A program made the position numbers and the translations under genes. The notes beneath the pieces were generated by a model. It was not told the DNA's origin. It was given only the letters and a program-made list of their open reading frames with translations, and did not search any database. Below, piece by piece: positions 16,894 through 28,800 of a stretch of 64,000 nt of DNA. This stretch comes from Streptomyces sp. NA02950 (GTDB taxonomy: Bacteria > Actinomycetota > Actinomycetes > Streptomycetales > Streptomycetaceae): positions 124,001 through 188,000 of the forward strand of contig NZ_CP054916.1 in the NCBI RefSeq assembly GCF_013364155.1, written 5' to 3'. Position 1 is the stretch's first letter; each line of letters opens with the position of its first letter.

Positions 16894-19800
16894 ATGTCTG
16901 GATCGCATGGTGGTCGTCGTGAACTGATGGCCGGGCAGCTCGGCGTATGGCATGCGCAGCAATTGCATCCGGATAATCCGATCTACAACATGGGTGAATA
17001 CCTGGAGATTCACGGAAAGGTGGACACAGGCCTGTTCGAGGCGGCCGTGCGAAGAGTCGTCCTGGAAGTCGACTTCTTTGGCCTGCGCTTCGAGGGAACC
17101 GCCGGCGAAGCTCCGCGGCAATACTTCGACCTGCGCAGCGATTGGCCGTTTCATGTGATCGACGTGAGCGGCGAGGAAGATCCCCGTTCCAGCGCGGAGA
17201 GCTGGATGTGGGCGGACATGCGACGTCCGGTGGATCTCCAGGGCGGTGAACTTTTCACCCAGGCCATATTCAAGGTGCAAGAAGATCTCTTCTTCTGGTA
17301 TCACCGGATGCACCACATCGCCGCGGACGGACTCGCGGGATCCCGGGTAGCCGCCCGAGTGGCCGCGGTCTACACGGCGCTGCTGGCCGGCGAATCCCTC
17401 ACCGACCCTGCGTTTCCCTCGGTTTCCGTACTGATGGACGCCGATGCCGATTACCGGGCGTCCGCAGAATTCGAACTGGACCGCACGTACTGGACGGAGC
17501 GTCTTTCCGACCGCCCGGAAACGGTCAGCTTGAGCGGCCGGGAACCCTCCACCACGCCCCATCAGCTGACACGTCATACGCTCCACATCCCTCCCGACGC
17601 CGCCGCGGAACTCAGAAGCTCCGCACGCCGGCTGGGAACGAGCCTCTCGGGTCTGGCCGTAGCCGCGAGCGCTGCCTACCTGCATCGCGCAACGGGCCAG
17701 GAGGACATCATTCTCGGGGTCCCCGTCATGGGCAGAAAAACTGCACTGCGGGACATTCCGGGAATGACGGCGAATATCGTTCCTCTGCGTCTCACGGTGG
17801 AGCCGAAGGCCACGGTGGGGGAACTCGTGAAGCAGGTGTCCCGCGGAGTGCGGGATGCCTTGCGGCACCAGCGATACCGCTACGAGGACATCCTCAGGGA
17901 TCTGAAACTCGTCGGGCGCGACGGACTTTACCCACTACTGGTCAACATCGTCTCCTTCGACTACGACCTGAGATTCGGTGACGCCCCCAGCAGCGCGCAC
18001 GGGCTCGGTGGCATCAATTTCAACGACCTGTCGATCTCGGTGTACGACAGGTCGTCCGACGGAAGCATGTCCGTCGTCGTGGAGGCCAACCCGGATCTCT
18101 ACAGCCGGGAAGCAGTCCACCGGCATGCTGCGAAATTCCTCGACGTGATGAACTGGATGGCACGTTCCACCGCGGAGGAACGCGTACACCAGGTCACGTT
18201 GATGAGCCGCTCCGAGCAGCGTCTGGTTCTCGACGAGTGGAACGACAGCGCCCACGAGGTGCCCGCGGCCACGCTGCCGGAGTTGTTGCGGGCTCAGGCC
18301 GCCCGCACCCCCGACGCGGTCGCGGTGGTCTTCGAGGGTGTCGAGGTGAGCTATGCGGACCTCGACGCGCGGACTAACCGCCTCGCCAGGTTCCTGATCG
18401 ACCGGGGTGTGGGACCCGAGTCGCGGGTCGCGGTGATGATGCACCGCTCCTTCGACCTGGTGGTCGCCCTCCTCGCGGTGGTCAAGGCCGGCGGTGCGTA
18501 CGTACCCGTCGACCCGGACTACCCCGCCGACCGCATCACGTACGTCCTCGACGACGCCCGGCCCCTCCTGGTGCTCACCAGCACGGACCTGGTCTCCCGC
18601 CTCACCGACAGCCACCCGCCGTACGTGGCCGTCGATGCCCCCCGAACCACCACCGCACTCGAGGGCCTCCAGCACACCGACCTCACCGACACGGAGCGCC
18701 GCACCACCCTGCTGCCCGCCCACCCCGCCTACGTCATCTACACCTCCGGCTCCACCGGACGGCCGAAGGGCGTGGTCGTACCCCACGCGGGAATCGTCAA
18801 CTGGCTGACGTGGTTGCAGGGCGCCTACAACTTGACCGCCGCGGACCGGGTGTTGCAGAAGACCCCCCTCGGTTTCGACGTGTCGGTACGGGAGTTCTTC
18901 TGGCCGCTGCTCCAGGGTGCGACGGTGGTGGTCGCCAAGCCCTCAGGCCACCGGGACCCCGGGTATCTGGCCGAGTTGATCCAGCGCGAACGTGTCACGA
19001 TCGCGCACTTCGTTCCGTCCCTGCTGCAGGTCTTCCTCCGCGAACCGGCCGCCGGCGCCTGCACCGGGCTGCGAGCTGTCTTCTGCAGCGGCGAAGCGCT
19101 CCCCAGCGACGTCGCCGGGCAGTTCCGGAACGTCCTGGACGTCCCGCTGCACAATCTCTACGGTCCCACCGAGGCGTCGGTCGAGGTCACCGCCTGGACG
19201 TGTGACAGCGACACCAGCAGAAGCAGTGTCCCCATCGGACGCCCGGTCTGGAACACCCAGGTCTATGTGCTGGACGCGGCCTTGCGGCCGGTGCCGCCGG
19301 GGGTCGCGGGTGAGCTGTACCTCGCCGGCGTCCAACTGGCCCGCGGCTACCTCGAGCGGCCGGGGCTGACCGCGCTGCGGTTCGTGGCGAACCCGTTCAC
19401 CCCGGGTGAGCGGATGTATCGCACCGGTGACCTCGCACGTTGGAACGCCGAGGGGCAACTGGAGTATCTGGGCCGAACGGATGACCAGGTGAAGATCCGG
19501 GGTTTCCGGATCGAGCTGGGTGAGATCGAGGCCGCGCTGACTGTGCATCCGTCCGTTGCCCAGTCGGCGGTGGTGGTGCGTGAGGACCACCCAGGCGACA
19601 AGCGCTTGGTCGGCTACCTCGTTCCGGCGAGCGGTCCGGAGGGTGCGGACACCGCCGTGATGCGGAGGCATCTGCAGGGTGTGCTGCCGGAGTACATGGT
19701 GCCGTCCGCGCTGGTGGTGCTGGATGCGCTGCCGTTGACGGTGAACGGCAAGCTGGACCGCAGGGCTCTGCCTGCTCCGGACTACCAGGCGGCCGACGGT

Positions 19801-22800
19801 GGCCGGGGGCCGTCGACGGTGCAGGAGGAGCTGCTGTGCTCGGTGTTCGGCGAGGTTCTGGGTGTGCCCCAGGTCGGCGTGGACGACAACTTCTTCGAGC
19901 TGGGCGGCCACTCACTGCTGGCGACCCGGTTGGTGAGCCGTATCCGGTCGGTCTTCGGGGCCGAGGTGCCGATCCGGACGCTGTTCGAGGCGCCCACTCC
20001 GGCTGGTCTGGCGGGCCGGTTGACGTCCTCCGGTGTGAGGCGGCGGCCTCTGGTGCGGGTGGAGCGGCCGGAGCGGGTGCCGTTGTCGTTCGCGCAGCAG
20101 CGGTTGTGGTTCCTGGGCGAGCTGGAGGGCCCGTCGGCCACCTACAACATTCCCCTCGCTCTGCGGCTGACCGGGTCGCTGGATGTCGACGCCCTGAAGA
20201 CCGCCCTGTGTGATCTGGTGGGCCGGCACGAGGTGTTGCGGACGGTTGTCGCCATGGAGGACGGACAGCCCTACCAGCAGATCCTCTCGGCCGAAGAGGC
20301 CTCGGTGGCCCTTGTGGTCGAGCAGGTGAGCGACCTCGAGTCCGCGATCAGCGAGGTCGCGGGTCATCGTTTCGATCTCGCCGCCGAGGTCCCGTTGCGG
20401 GCCCGGTTGTTCGAGGTCGGTCCCCACGAGCATGTCCTGGTGCTGGTGGTGCATCACATTGCGGGTGACGGGTGGTCTATGGGGCCGCTGGCGCGTGATC
20501 TGTCGGCTGCCTATACGGCGCGGTCCACCGGCCGGACGCCGGGGTGGGATCCGTTGTCGGTGCAGTACGCCGACTACAGCCTGTGGCAGCGTGGGCTGCT
20601 CGGTGGGGAGTCCGACCCGGGCAGTGTGCTGAATAAGCAGCTGGGGTACTGGCGCAAGGTTTTGGACGGGGTGCCGCAGGAGCTGGTGCTGCCGTTCGAC
20701 CGGTCGCGGCCGGTGGTGGCCTCGCATCGTGGTGGCCGGGTGGACCTCTGGGTGCCGGCCGAGGTGCATGCCCGGGTGGCGGGGCTGGCCCGTGCCCGGG
20801 GTGTGACGGTGTTCATGGTGCTTCAGGCGGCGCTGGCGGTACTGCTGTCCCGGATGGGTGCGGGCAGCGACATTCCGGTGGGTACCCCGGTCGCCGGGCG
20901 CACCGATGAGGCGCTGGACGACTTGGTCGGGTTCTTCGTCAACACCTTGGTGATGCGCACCGACCTGTCTGGTGATCCGACGTTCGTCGGCCTGCTGGAG
21001 CAGGTTCGTGAAACCGGGCTGGGCGCGTTCGCACATCAGGACGTGCCGTTCGAGCGGCTGGTGGAGGACCTGGCGCCGGCCCGGTCGATGGCCCGCCACC
21101 CGCTCTTCCAGGTCATGCTCGCTTTGCAGAACAACGCGCAGGCCGTCCTCGACCTGCCCGGCATCCACACCGAACCCATGCCTGCCGGCCAACCGGCCGC
21201 CAAATTCGACCTGTCCTTCGCCCTGGCCGAGACCTTCCACACCGACACCGACACCGACACCAGCACCGGCAACGGCCCCGGCTCCGGTAATCGCCCGGCC
21301 GGCCTGCGCGGCGCCATCGACTACGCCCTCGACCTGTTCGACGCCGAAACGGTGGAGACACTGGCCGAACGGTTCGTCCGCGTCCTGGACACCGTCACCG
21401 CCGACCCCCACCAGCACATCAACGCCGTCGAGGTACTGGACCCGGCGGAGCAGGAGCGGGTCCTGGTCGAATGGAACGACACCGCCCGGGAGGTGCCCGC
21501 GGCGACACTGCCGGTAATGTTCCAGGCCCAGGCCGCCCGCACCCCCGACGCGACCGCCGTGGTCTTCGCCGGCATCGAGGTGACCTACGCCGAGCTCAAC
21601 GCCCGCGCGAACCGCCTCGCCCGCCTGCTGATCGATCGCGGAGTAGGACCCGAGTCGCTGGTCGCCGTCATGTTGGAGCGCTCCATCGACCTGATCGTCG
21701 CTTGCCTCTCGGTGACCAAGGCCGGCGGCGCCTACCTGCCCATCGACCCCGACTACCCCGCCGAGCGGATCACTTACGTCCTCACCGACGCCCGGCCCGT
21801 CGTGGTGCTCACCAGCACGGGCCTGGCTTCCCGCCTCACCGGCGGACAGCTGTCGCACCTGGTCGTCGACGACCCGCAGACCACCGCCGCACTCGAGGGC
21901 GTCCGGGACACCGACCTCACCGACGCCGAGCGCCGCAGCACCCTGCTGCCCGCCCACCCCGCGTATGTCATCTACACCTCGGGCTCCACCGGGCAACCCA
22001 AGGGCGTGGCCGTCACTCACCAGGGACTGCCGAGCCTGGCCGCCGCGCAGGCGGAGGGATTGGCGATCACAGCAGGCAGCCGGGTGCTGCAGTTCGCCTC
22101 GGCGAGCTTCGACGCGGCCGTCTGGGAGATGGTGATGGCCTTGTGCAACGGGGCCTGCCTCGTCTCGGCCGCGCCGCACGACCTGCTGCCTGGCCAGGCG
22201 CTCGTTAGCCTGGTCGCGGAGCAGTCGGTCACTCACGCACTCCTGCCGCCCGCCGCACTGGCTCTCCTGGAACCGGACTCTCTGCCGTCGATCACCACCC
22301 TCATCACCGGCGGCGAAGCCCTCAACCGGAACCTCGTCGTCCAATGGGCCGACGGCCGACGTCTCATCAACGCCTACGGACCGACGGAATCCACCGTCTG
22401 CGCGACCATCACCGACCCCCTGTCCGCCGACGCACACAACACCCCGCCCATCGGCACGCCCGTCCCCAACACCCGGGCCTACGTGCTGGACGCGGCGTTG
22501 CGGCCGGTTCCGGTGGGTGTCGCGGGTGAGCTGTACCTCGCCGGCGCGGGCCTGGCCCGCGGCTACCTCGACCGGCCGGGGCTGACCGCGCAGCGGTTCG
22601 TCGCAAACCCGTTCGGTGGTCCGGGTGAGCGGATGTACCGAACCGGCGACCTGGCCCGGTGGAACGCCGAGGGCCAACTCGAATACCTCGGGCGGGCCGA
22701 TGACCAGGTGAAGGTCCGGGGTTTCCGGATCGAGCTGGGTGAGGTGGAGGCCGCGCTGAGCGCGCACCCGTCCGTGGCCCAGTCGGCGGTGGTGGTGCGT

Positions 22801-25800
22801 GAGGACCGCCCCGGAGACAAGCGCCTGGTCGGCTACCTCGTGCCCGCCACCAGTCACGCAGGCGGTCTCGATACCGCTGCCCTGCGCGCCCACCTCGGCG
22901 CGATGCTGCCGGAGTACATGGTGCCGTCCGCGCTGGTGGTGCTGGACGCGCTGCCGCTGACGGCGAACGGCAAGCTGGACCGCAGGGCTCTGCCCGCTCC
23001 GGACTACCAGGCGGCCGGCGGTGGCCGAGGACCGGCCACGGTGCAGGAGGAGATCCTGTGCTCGGTGTTCGCCGAGGTCCTGGGCGTGCCCCAGGTCGGC
23101 GTGGACGACAACTTCTTCGAGCTGGGCGGCCACTCACTGCTCGCGGTGCGGGTGATCGAGCTGCTGCGTGCCCGGGGGATGTCGGTCGACACGCGGTCGT
23201 TGTTCGCGGCGCCCACGGCTGCCGGACTGGCCGCGTCGGACGGTCGGGCCGAGGTGGCCGTGCCGGAGAACCGGATACCGGACAACGCCCTGACCATCTC
23301 TCCTGACATGCTCTCCTTGGTGGATCTGACCCGCGAGGAGATCGACCGGATCGTGGCCCGGATTCCCGGCGGAGCGGCCAACGTCGCGGATGTGTACCCG
23401 CTGGCTCCGCTGCAGGAAGGGATCTTCTTCCACCACCTGATGGGTGACTCCGGTGACGGGTCCGATGTGTACGTGCTGCCGGTGCTGTTGGGGTTCGACT
23501 CCCGGCAGCGGCTCGACGGGTTCGTGGACGCACTGCAGAAGGTCGTCGACCGGCATGACGTCCTGCGGACCGCCGTCCTGTGGGAAGGACTCCCCGAACC
23601 GGTCCAGGTGGTGGTGCGCCGTGCTGCGATCCCGGTGGAAAGCGTCGACTTGCCCGAGGGGCCCGACGACGAGGTGACCAGCCGGATGCTGGCCGCGTGT
23701 CCTGGATCGATGGACATCGGCCAGGCGCCGATGATCCGCGTGTACACGGCGACCGACCCGGTGAACGGTCAGTGGCTCGCACTCGTCCAGGCCCATCACC
23801 TGATCTCGGACCACACCACCCTGGACGTGCTGCTGGAGGAGGTGCGCTGGTTCATCACGAACCGCGAGGACACCCTGCCCGCGCCTTTGCCGTTCCGGAA
23901 CTTCGTCGCCCAGGCCCGCCTGCGGGTGGCGCAGGAGGAACACCGGAGATACTTCTCCACCCTGCTGGGAGACGTGACCGAGCCGACCGCGCCGTTCGGT
24001 CTGCTCGACGTCCGCGGCGACGGCACCGGCGTGGCGGAGTCCCGTCGCGTGATGGATGCGGAACTTGCGCAGCGACTGCGGGACCAGTCACGCCGGCTGG
24101 GCGTGAGCCCGGCCACGATCCTGCACGTGGTGTGGGCGCGGGTTCTGGCGGCAACCGCGGGCCGGGACGACGTCGTCTTCGGTACCGTCCTGTTCGGCCG
24201 CATGGCCGCGGGAAGTGGCGCCGACCGCGTTCTGGGCCTGTTCATCAACACCCTGCCGGTACGGGTGCGGACTCACGGCGCGCAGGTGATGGAAACGGTC
24301 CGGTCGGTGCAGAACCAGCTGGCGGACCTGCTCGTCCACGAACACGCCCCTTTGACACTGGCCCGGCAGGCCAGCGGTATGAAGGCGGACACCCCGCTGT
24401 TCACCTCCCTGTTCAATTACCGGCACTCCAGGAGAGCCGCGCCAGGGACGGACAACGGCCTCGACGGCATCACGATGCTGTACGACCAGGAGCGGACGAA
24501 CTACCCGCTCGGGCTGAACGTCGACGACACCGGTGACGGATTCACCCTCACCGTCCAGGTCGCCGCACCCGTCTCGGGTGAATCACTGTGCGCCATGATC
24601 CATACCGCCGCCGAAGGCGTCGTCACCGCCCTGGAAACAGCACCGCACCAGCAGATCGACACGGTGGACGTCCTCGATCCCGCACAGCGGCACCGGGCCC
24701 TGGTCGAGTGGAACGACACCGCCCGGGAGGTGCCCGCGGCGACGCTGCCGCAACTGTTCCAGGCCCAGGCCGCCCGCACCCCCGACGCGACCGCCGTCCT
24801 CTTCGAGGACGCGGAACTGAGTTACGCGGACCTCAACGCCCGCGCCAACCGCCTCGCCCGGCTCCTGATCGATCGCGGTGTGGGCCCCGAGTCGCTGGTC
24901 GCGGTGATGATGCACCGCTCGGTCGACCTGATCGTCGCTCTCCTTGCGGTCGTCAAAGCCGGCGGCGCGTATGTACCCGTCGACCCGAACTATCCCGCCG
25001 AGCGGATCACTTACGTCCTCACCGACGCCCAGCCCGTCGTGGTGCTCACCAGCACGGACCTGGCTTCCCGCCTCACCGGCGGACAGCTGTCGCACCTGGC
25101 CGTCGACGACCCGCAGACCACCGCCGCACTCGAAGACCTCCAGCACACCGACCTCACCGACACCGAGCGCCGCAGCACCCTGCTGCCCGCCCACCCCGCG
25201 TATGTCATCTACACCTCGGGCTCCACCGGGCAACCCAAGGGCGTGGCCGTCACCCACCAGGGACTGCCGAGCCTGACCGCCGCGCAGGCGGAGGAATTCG
25301 GGGTCACAGCAGGCAGCCGGGTGCTGCAGTTCGCCTCGGCGAGCTTCGACGCGGCCGTCTGGGAGACGGTGATGGCCTTGTGCAACGGGGCCTGCCTCGT
25401 CTCGGCCGCGCCGCACGACCTGCTGCCTGGCCAGGCGCTCGTCCGCCTGGTCGCGGAGCGGTCGGTCACACACTCAACCCTGCCCCCCGCCGTACTGGCT
25501 CTCCTGGAACCGGACAGTCTGCCGTCGATCACCACCCTCATCACCGCCGGTGAAGCCCTCAGTCAGAACCTGGTCACCCGGTGGGCCGACGGCCGTCGTC
25601 TCGTCAACGCCTACGGACCGACGGAATCCACCGTCTGCGCCACCATCACCGACCCCTTGTCCCCCGACGAGCACAACACCCCGCACATCGGCACGCCCAT
25701 CTCCAACACCCGGGTTTATGTGCTGGACGCGGCGTTGCGGCCGGTTCCGGTGGGTGTCGCGGGTGAGCTGTACCTCGCCGGCGCGGGCCTGGCCCGCGGC

Positions 25801-28800
25801 TATCTCCACCGGCCGGGGTTGACGGCGGAGCGGTTCGTGGCTAACCCGTTCGGTGGTCCGGGTGAGCGGATGTATCGCACCGGTGATCTGGCGAGATGGC
25901 GGCCGGACGGTGTTCTGGACTTCCTGGGGCGTACGGATGACCAGGTGAAGGTCCGGGGTTTCCGTATCGAGTTGGGTGAGGTGGAGGCCACGCTGAGCGG
26001 GCATCCGTCCGTGGCTCGGTCGGCGGTGGTGGTGCGTGAGGACCGCCCCGGTGACAAGCTCCTGGTCGGGTACGTCGTGCCTGCCACCAGTCACGCAGGC
26101 GGTCTCGATACCGCTGCCCTGCGCGCCTACCTCGGCGCGATGCTGCCGGAGTACATGGTGCCGTCCGCGCTGGTGGTGCTGGATGCGCTGCCGTTGACGG
26201 TGAACGGCAAGCTGGACCGCAGGGCTCTGCCTGCTCCGGACTACCAGGCGGCCGGCGGTGGCCGGGGGCCGTCGACGGTGCAGGAGGAGCTGCTGTGCTC
26301 GGTGTTCGGCGAGGTTCTGGGTGTGCCCACGGTCGGCGTGGACGACAACTTCTTCGAGCTGGGCGGCCACTCACTGCTCGCGGTGCAGCTGACCAACAGG
26401 ATCCGGACGGCTCTGGGGGTGGAGGTCGCGATACGGGCGCTGTTCGAGGCGCCGACCGTGGCCGGACTCGCGCGGCGGCTGACGGACTCAGGCGCGGCAC
26501 GTCCCGCGCTGGTGGCGATGGCACGGCCGGAGGCGGTGCCGTTGTCGTTCGCGCAGCAGCGGTTGTGGTTCCTGGGTGAGCTGGAGGGCCCGTCGGCCAC
26601 CTACAACATTCCCCTCGCTCTGCGGCTGACCGGTGATCTGGACGTCGAGGCGTTGCGGATGGCGCTGGGCGATGTGGTGGGCCGGCACGAGGTGTTGCGG
26701 ACGGTGTTTGCCACCGATGAGGGCAGGCCGCGTCAGCGGATCCTTGCCCCGCCTGCGACTTTTGACCTGCCGGTGGTCGAGGTGGGTCGGGAGGGTCTGG
26801 CCGAGGCGGTTGCCGGGCTGGCCGGTCATACGTTCGATCTGAGTGCCGAGATCCCGTTGCGGGCGTGGCTGCTGCGGGTGGCGCCGGATGAGTGCGTCCT
26901 GGTGCTGGTGGTGCATCACATTGCGGGTGACGGGTGGTCTATGGGGCCGCTGGCGCGTGATCTGTCGGCTGCCTATACGGCGCGGTCCACCGGCCGGACG
27001 CCGGGGTGGGATCCGTTGTCGGTGCAGTACGCCGACTACAGCCTGTGGCAGCGTGGGCTGCTCGGTGGGGAGTCCGACCCGGGCAGTGTGCTGAATAAGC
27101 AGCTGGGGTACTGGCGCAAGGTTTTGGACGGGGTGCCGCAGGAGCTGGTGCTGCCGTTCGACCGGTCGCGGCCGGTGGTGGCCTCGCATCGTGGTGGCCG
27201 GGTGGACCTCTGGGTGCCGGCCGAGGTGCATGCCCGGGTGGCGGGGCTGGCCCGTGCCCGGGGTGTGACGGTGTTCATGGTGCTTCAGGCGGCGCTGGCG
27301 GTACTGCTGTCCCGGATGGGTGCGGGCAGCGACATTCCGGTGGGTACCCCGGTCGCCGGGCGCACCGATGAGGCGCTGGACGACTTGGTCGGGTTCTTCG
27401 TCAACACCTTGGTGATGCGCACCGACCTGTCTGGTGATCCGACGTTCGTCGGCCTGCTGGAGCAGGTTCGTGAAACCGGGCTGGGCGCGTTCGCACATCA
27501 GGACGTGCCGTTCGAGCGGCTGGTGGAGGACCTGGCGCCGGCCCGGTCGATGGCCCGCCACCCGCTCTTCCAGGTCATGCTCGCTTTGCAGAACAACGCG
27601 CAGGCCGTCCTCGACCTGCCCGGCATCCACACCGAACCCATGCCTGCCGGCCAACCGGCCGCCAAATTCGACCTCTTCTTCACCTTGAGTGAAACCTTCG
27701 GCACCAACAACACCAACACCACCATCGGTTCCGGCGCCGGCAGTGGCAACCGCCCGGCCGGCCTGCACGGCGCCATCGACTACGCCCTCGACCTGTTCGA
27801 CGCCGAAACGGTGGAGACACTGGCCGAACGGTTCGTCCGCGTCCTGGACACCGTCACCAGGGAACCGCACCAGCGGGTCAGCGGTGTGGAGGTGCTGTCG
27901 GAGGAGGAGCGGCACCGGCTTGTGGCGGAGTGGAATGACACCGCCCGGGAGGTGCCTGGGGCGGCGCTGCCGGAACTGTTCCAGGCCCGGGTCGCTAAGC
28001 ATCCTGATGCGGTCGCGGTGGTTTGCGACGGCGCCGAGGTGACGTATGCGGAGCTCGACGAGCGTGCGAACCGGCTCGCCCGGCTGCTGATCCGTCGTGG
28101 TATCGGTCCCGAGCGCATCGTCGGGCTGGCCATGCCCCGCTCGGTGGACCTGATCGTCGGTCTGCTGGCGGTACTGAAGTCGGGCGCCGGTTACCTGCCC
28201 ATCGATCCGGAGTACCCGGCCGAGCGCATCGCCTTCATGCTGGCCGATGCCGTCCCCTCGCTGACGCTGACCACAACAGAGGTCGCCGGGCGCACAGCTA
28301 CCGGACCCGCGCTGCTGCTGGACGACCCTGCGGTCGTCGCCGAACTCGGCGCACTGCCGGCCGAAGTCCCCGGCGACGAGGAGCGGACCGGTCCGCGGCT
28401 GCCGCAGCACCCCGCGTACCTGATGTACACCTCCGGCTCGACCGGGCGTCCCAAGGGTGTGGTGATGTCCTGCGGCGCGCTGGTCAACCTGCTGTCCTGG
28501 CACGCTTCGGCCATCCCCGCCGAGGCCGGTTCGCGGGTCGCTCAGTTCACCGCGATCAGCTTCGACGTCTCGGCCCAGGAAATCCTCTCGGCCCTCTTGG
28601 ACGGCAAGACTCTTGTGGTCCCGGACGAAGAGATCAGGCGTAACCCGGAGGAGTTCGTCGTATGGCTGAGGGAGCAGAAGGCCACCGAGCTGTACGCCCC
28701 CAACATGATGGTGGACGCGCTCGGTGAGGCTGTGGCGGAGCAGGGTACGGAGCTGCCGTGGCTACGTCATGTTTCCCAGGCCGGCGAGGCCCTTGTGCTC

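Noticed and set aside
19912..23133. Open frames of up to 1073 codons on the strand opposite NRPS1
   Set aside because: They are antisense shadows of high-GC coding sequence, rich in His, Arg, Gln and Gly, without family motifs, and exactly opposite confirmed NRPS domains.
23280..24700. Calling the domain after NRPS1 T2 a stand-alone epimerisation domain
   Set aside because: It is followed directly by an A domain with no separate C domain, so it must perform condensation; the dual C/E interpretation fits better.
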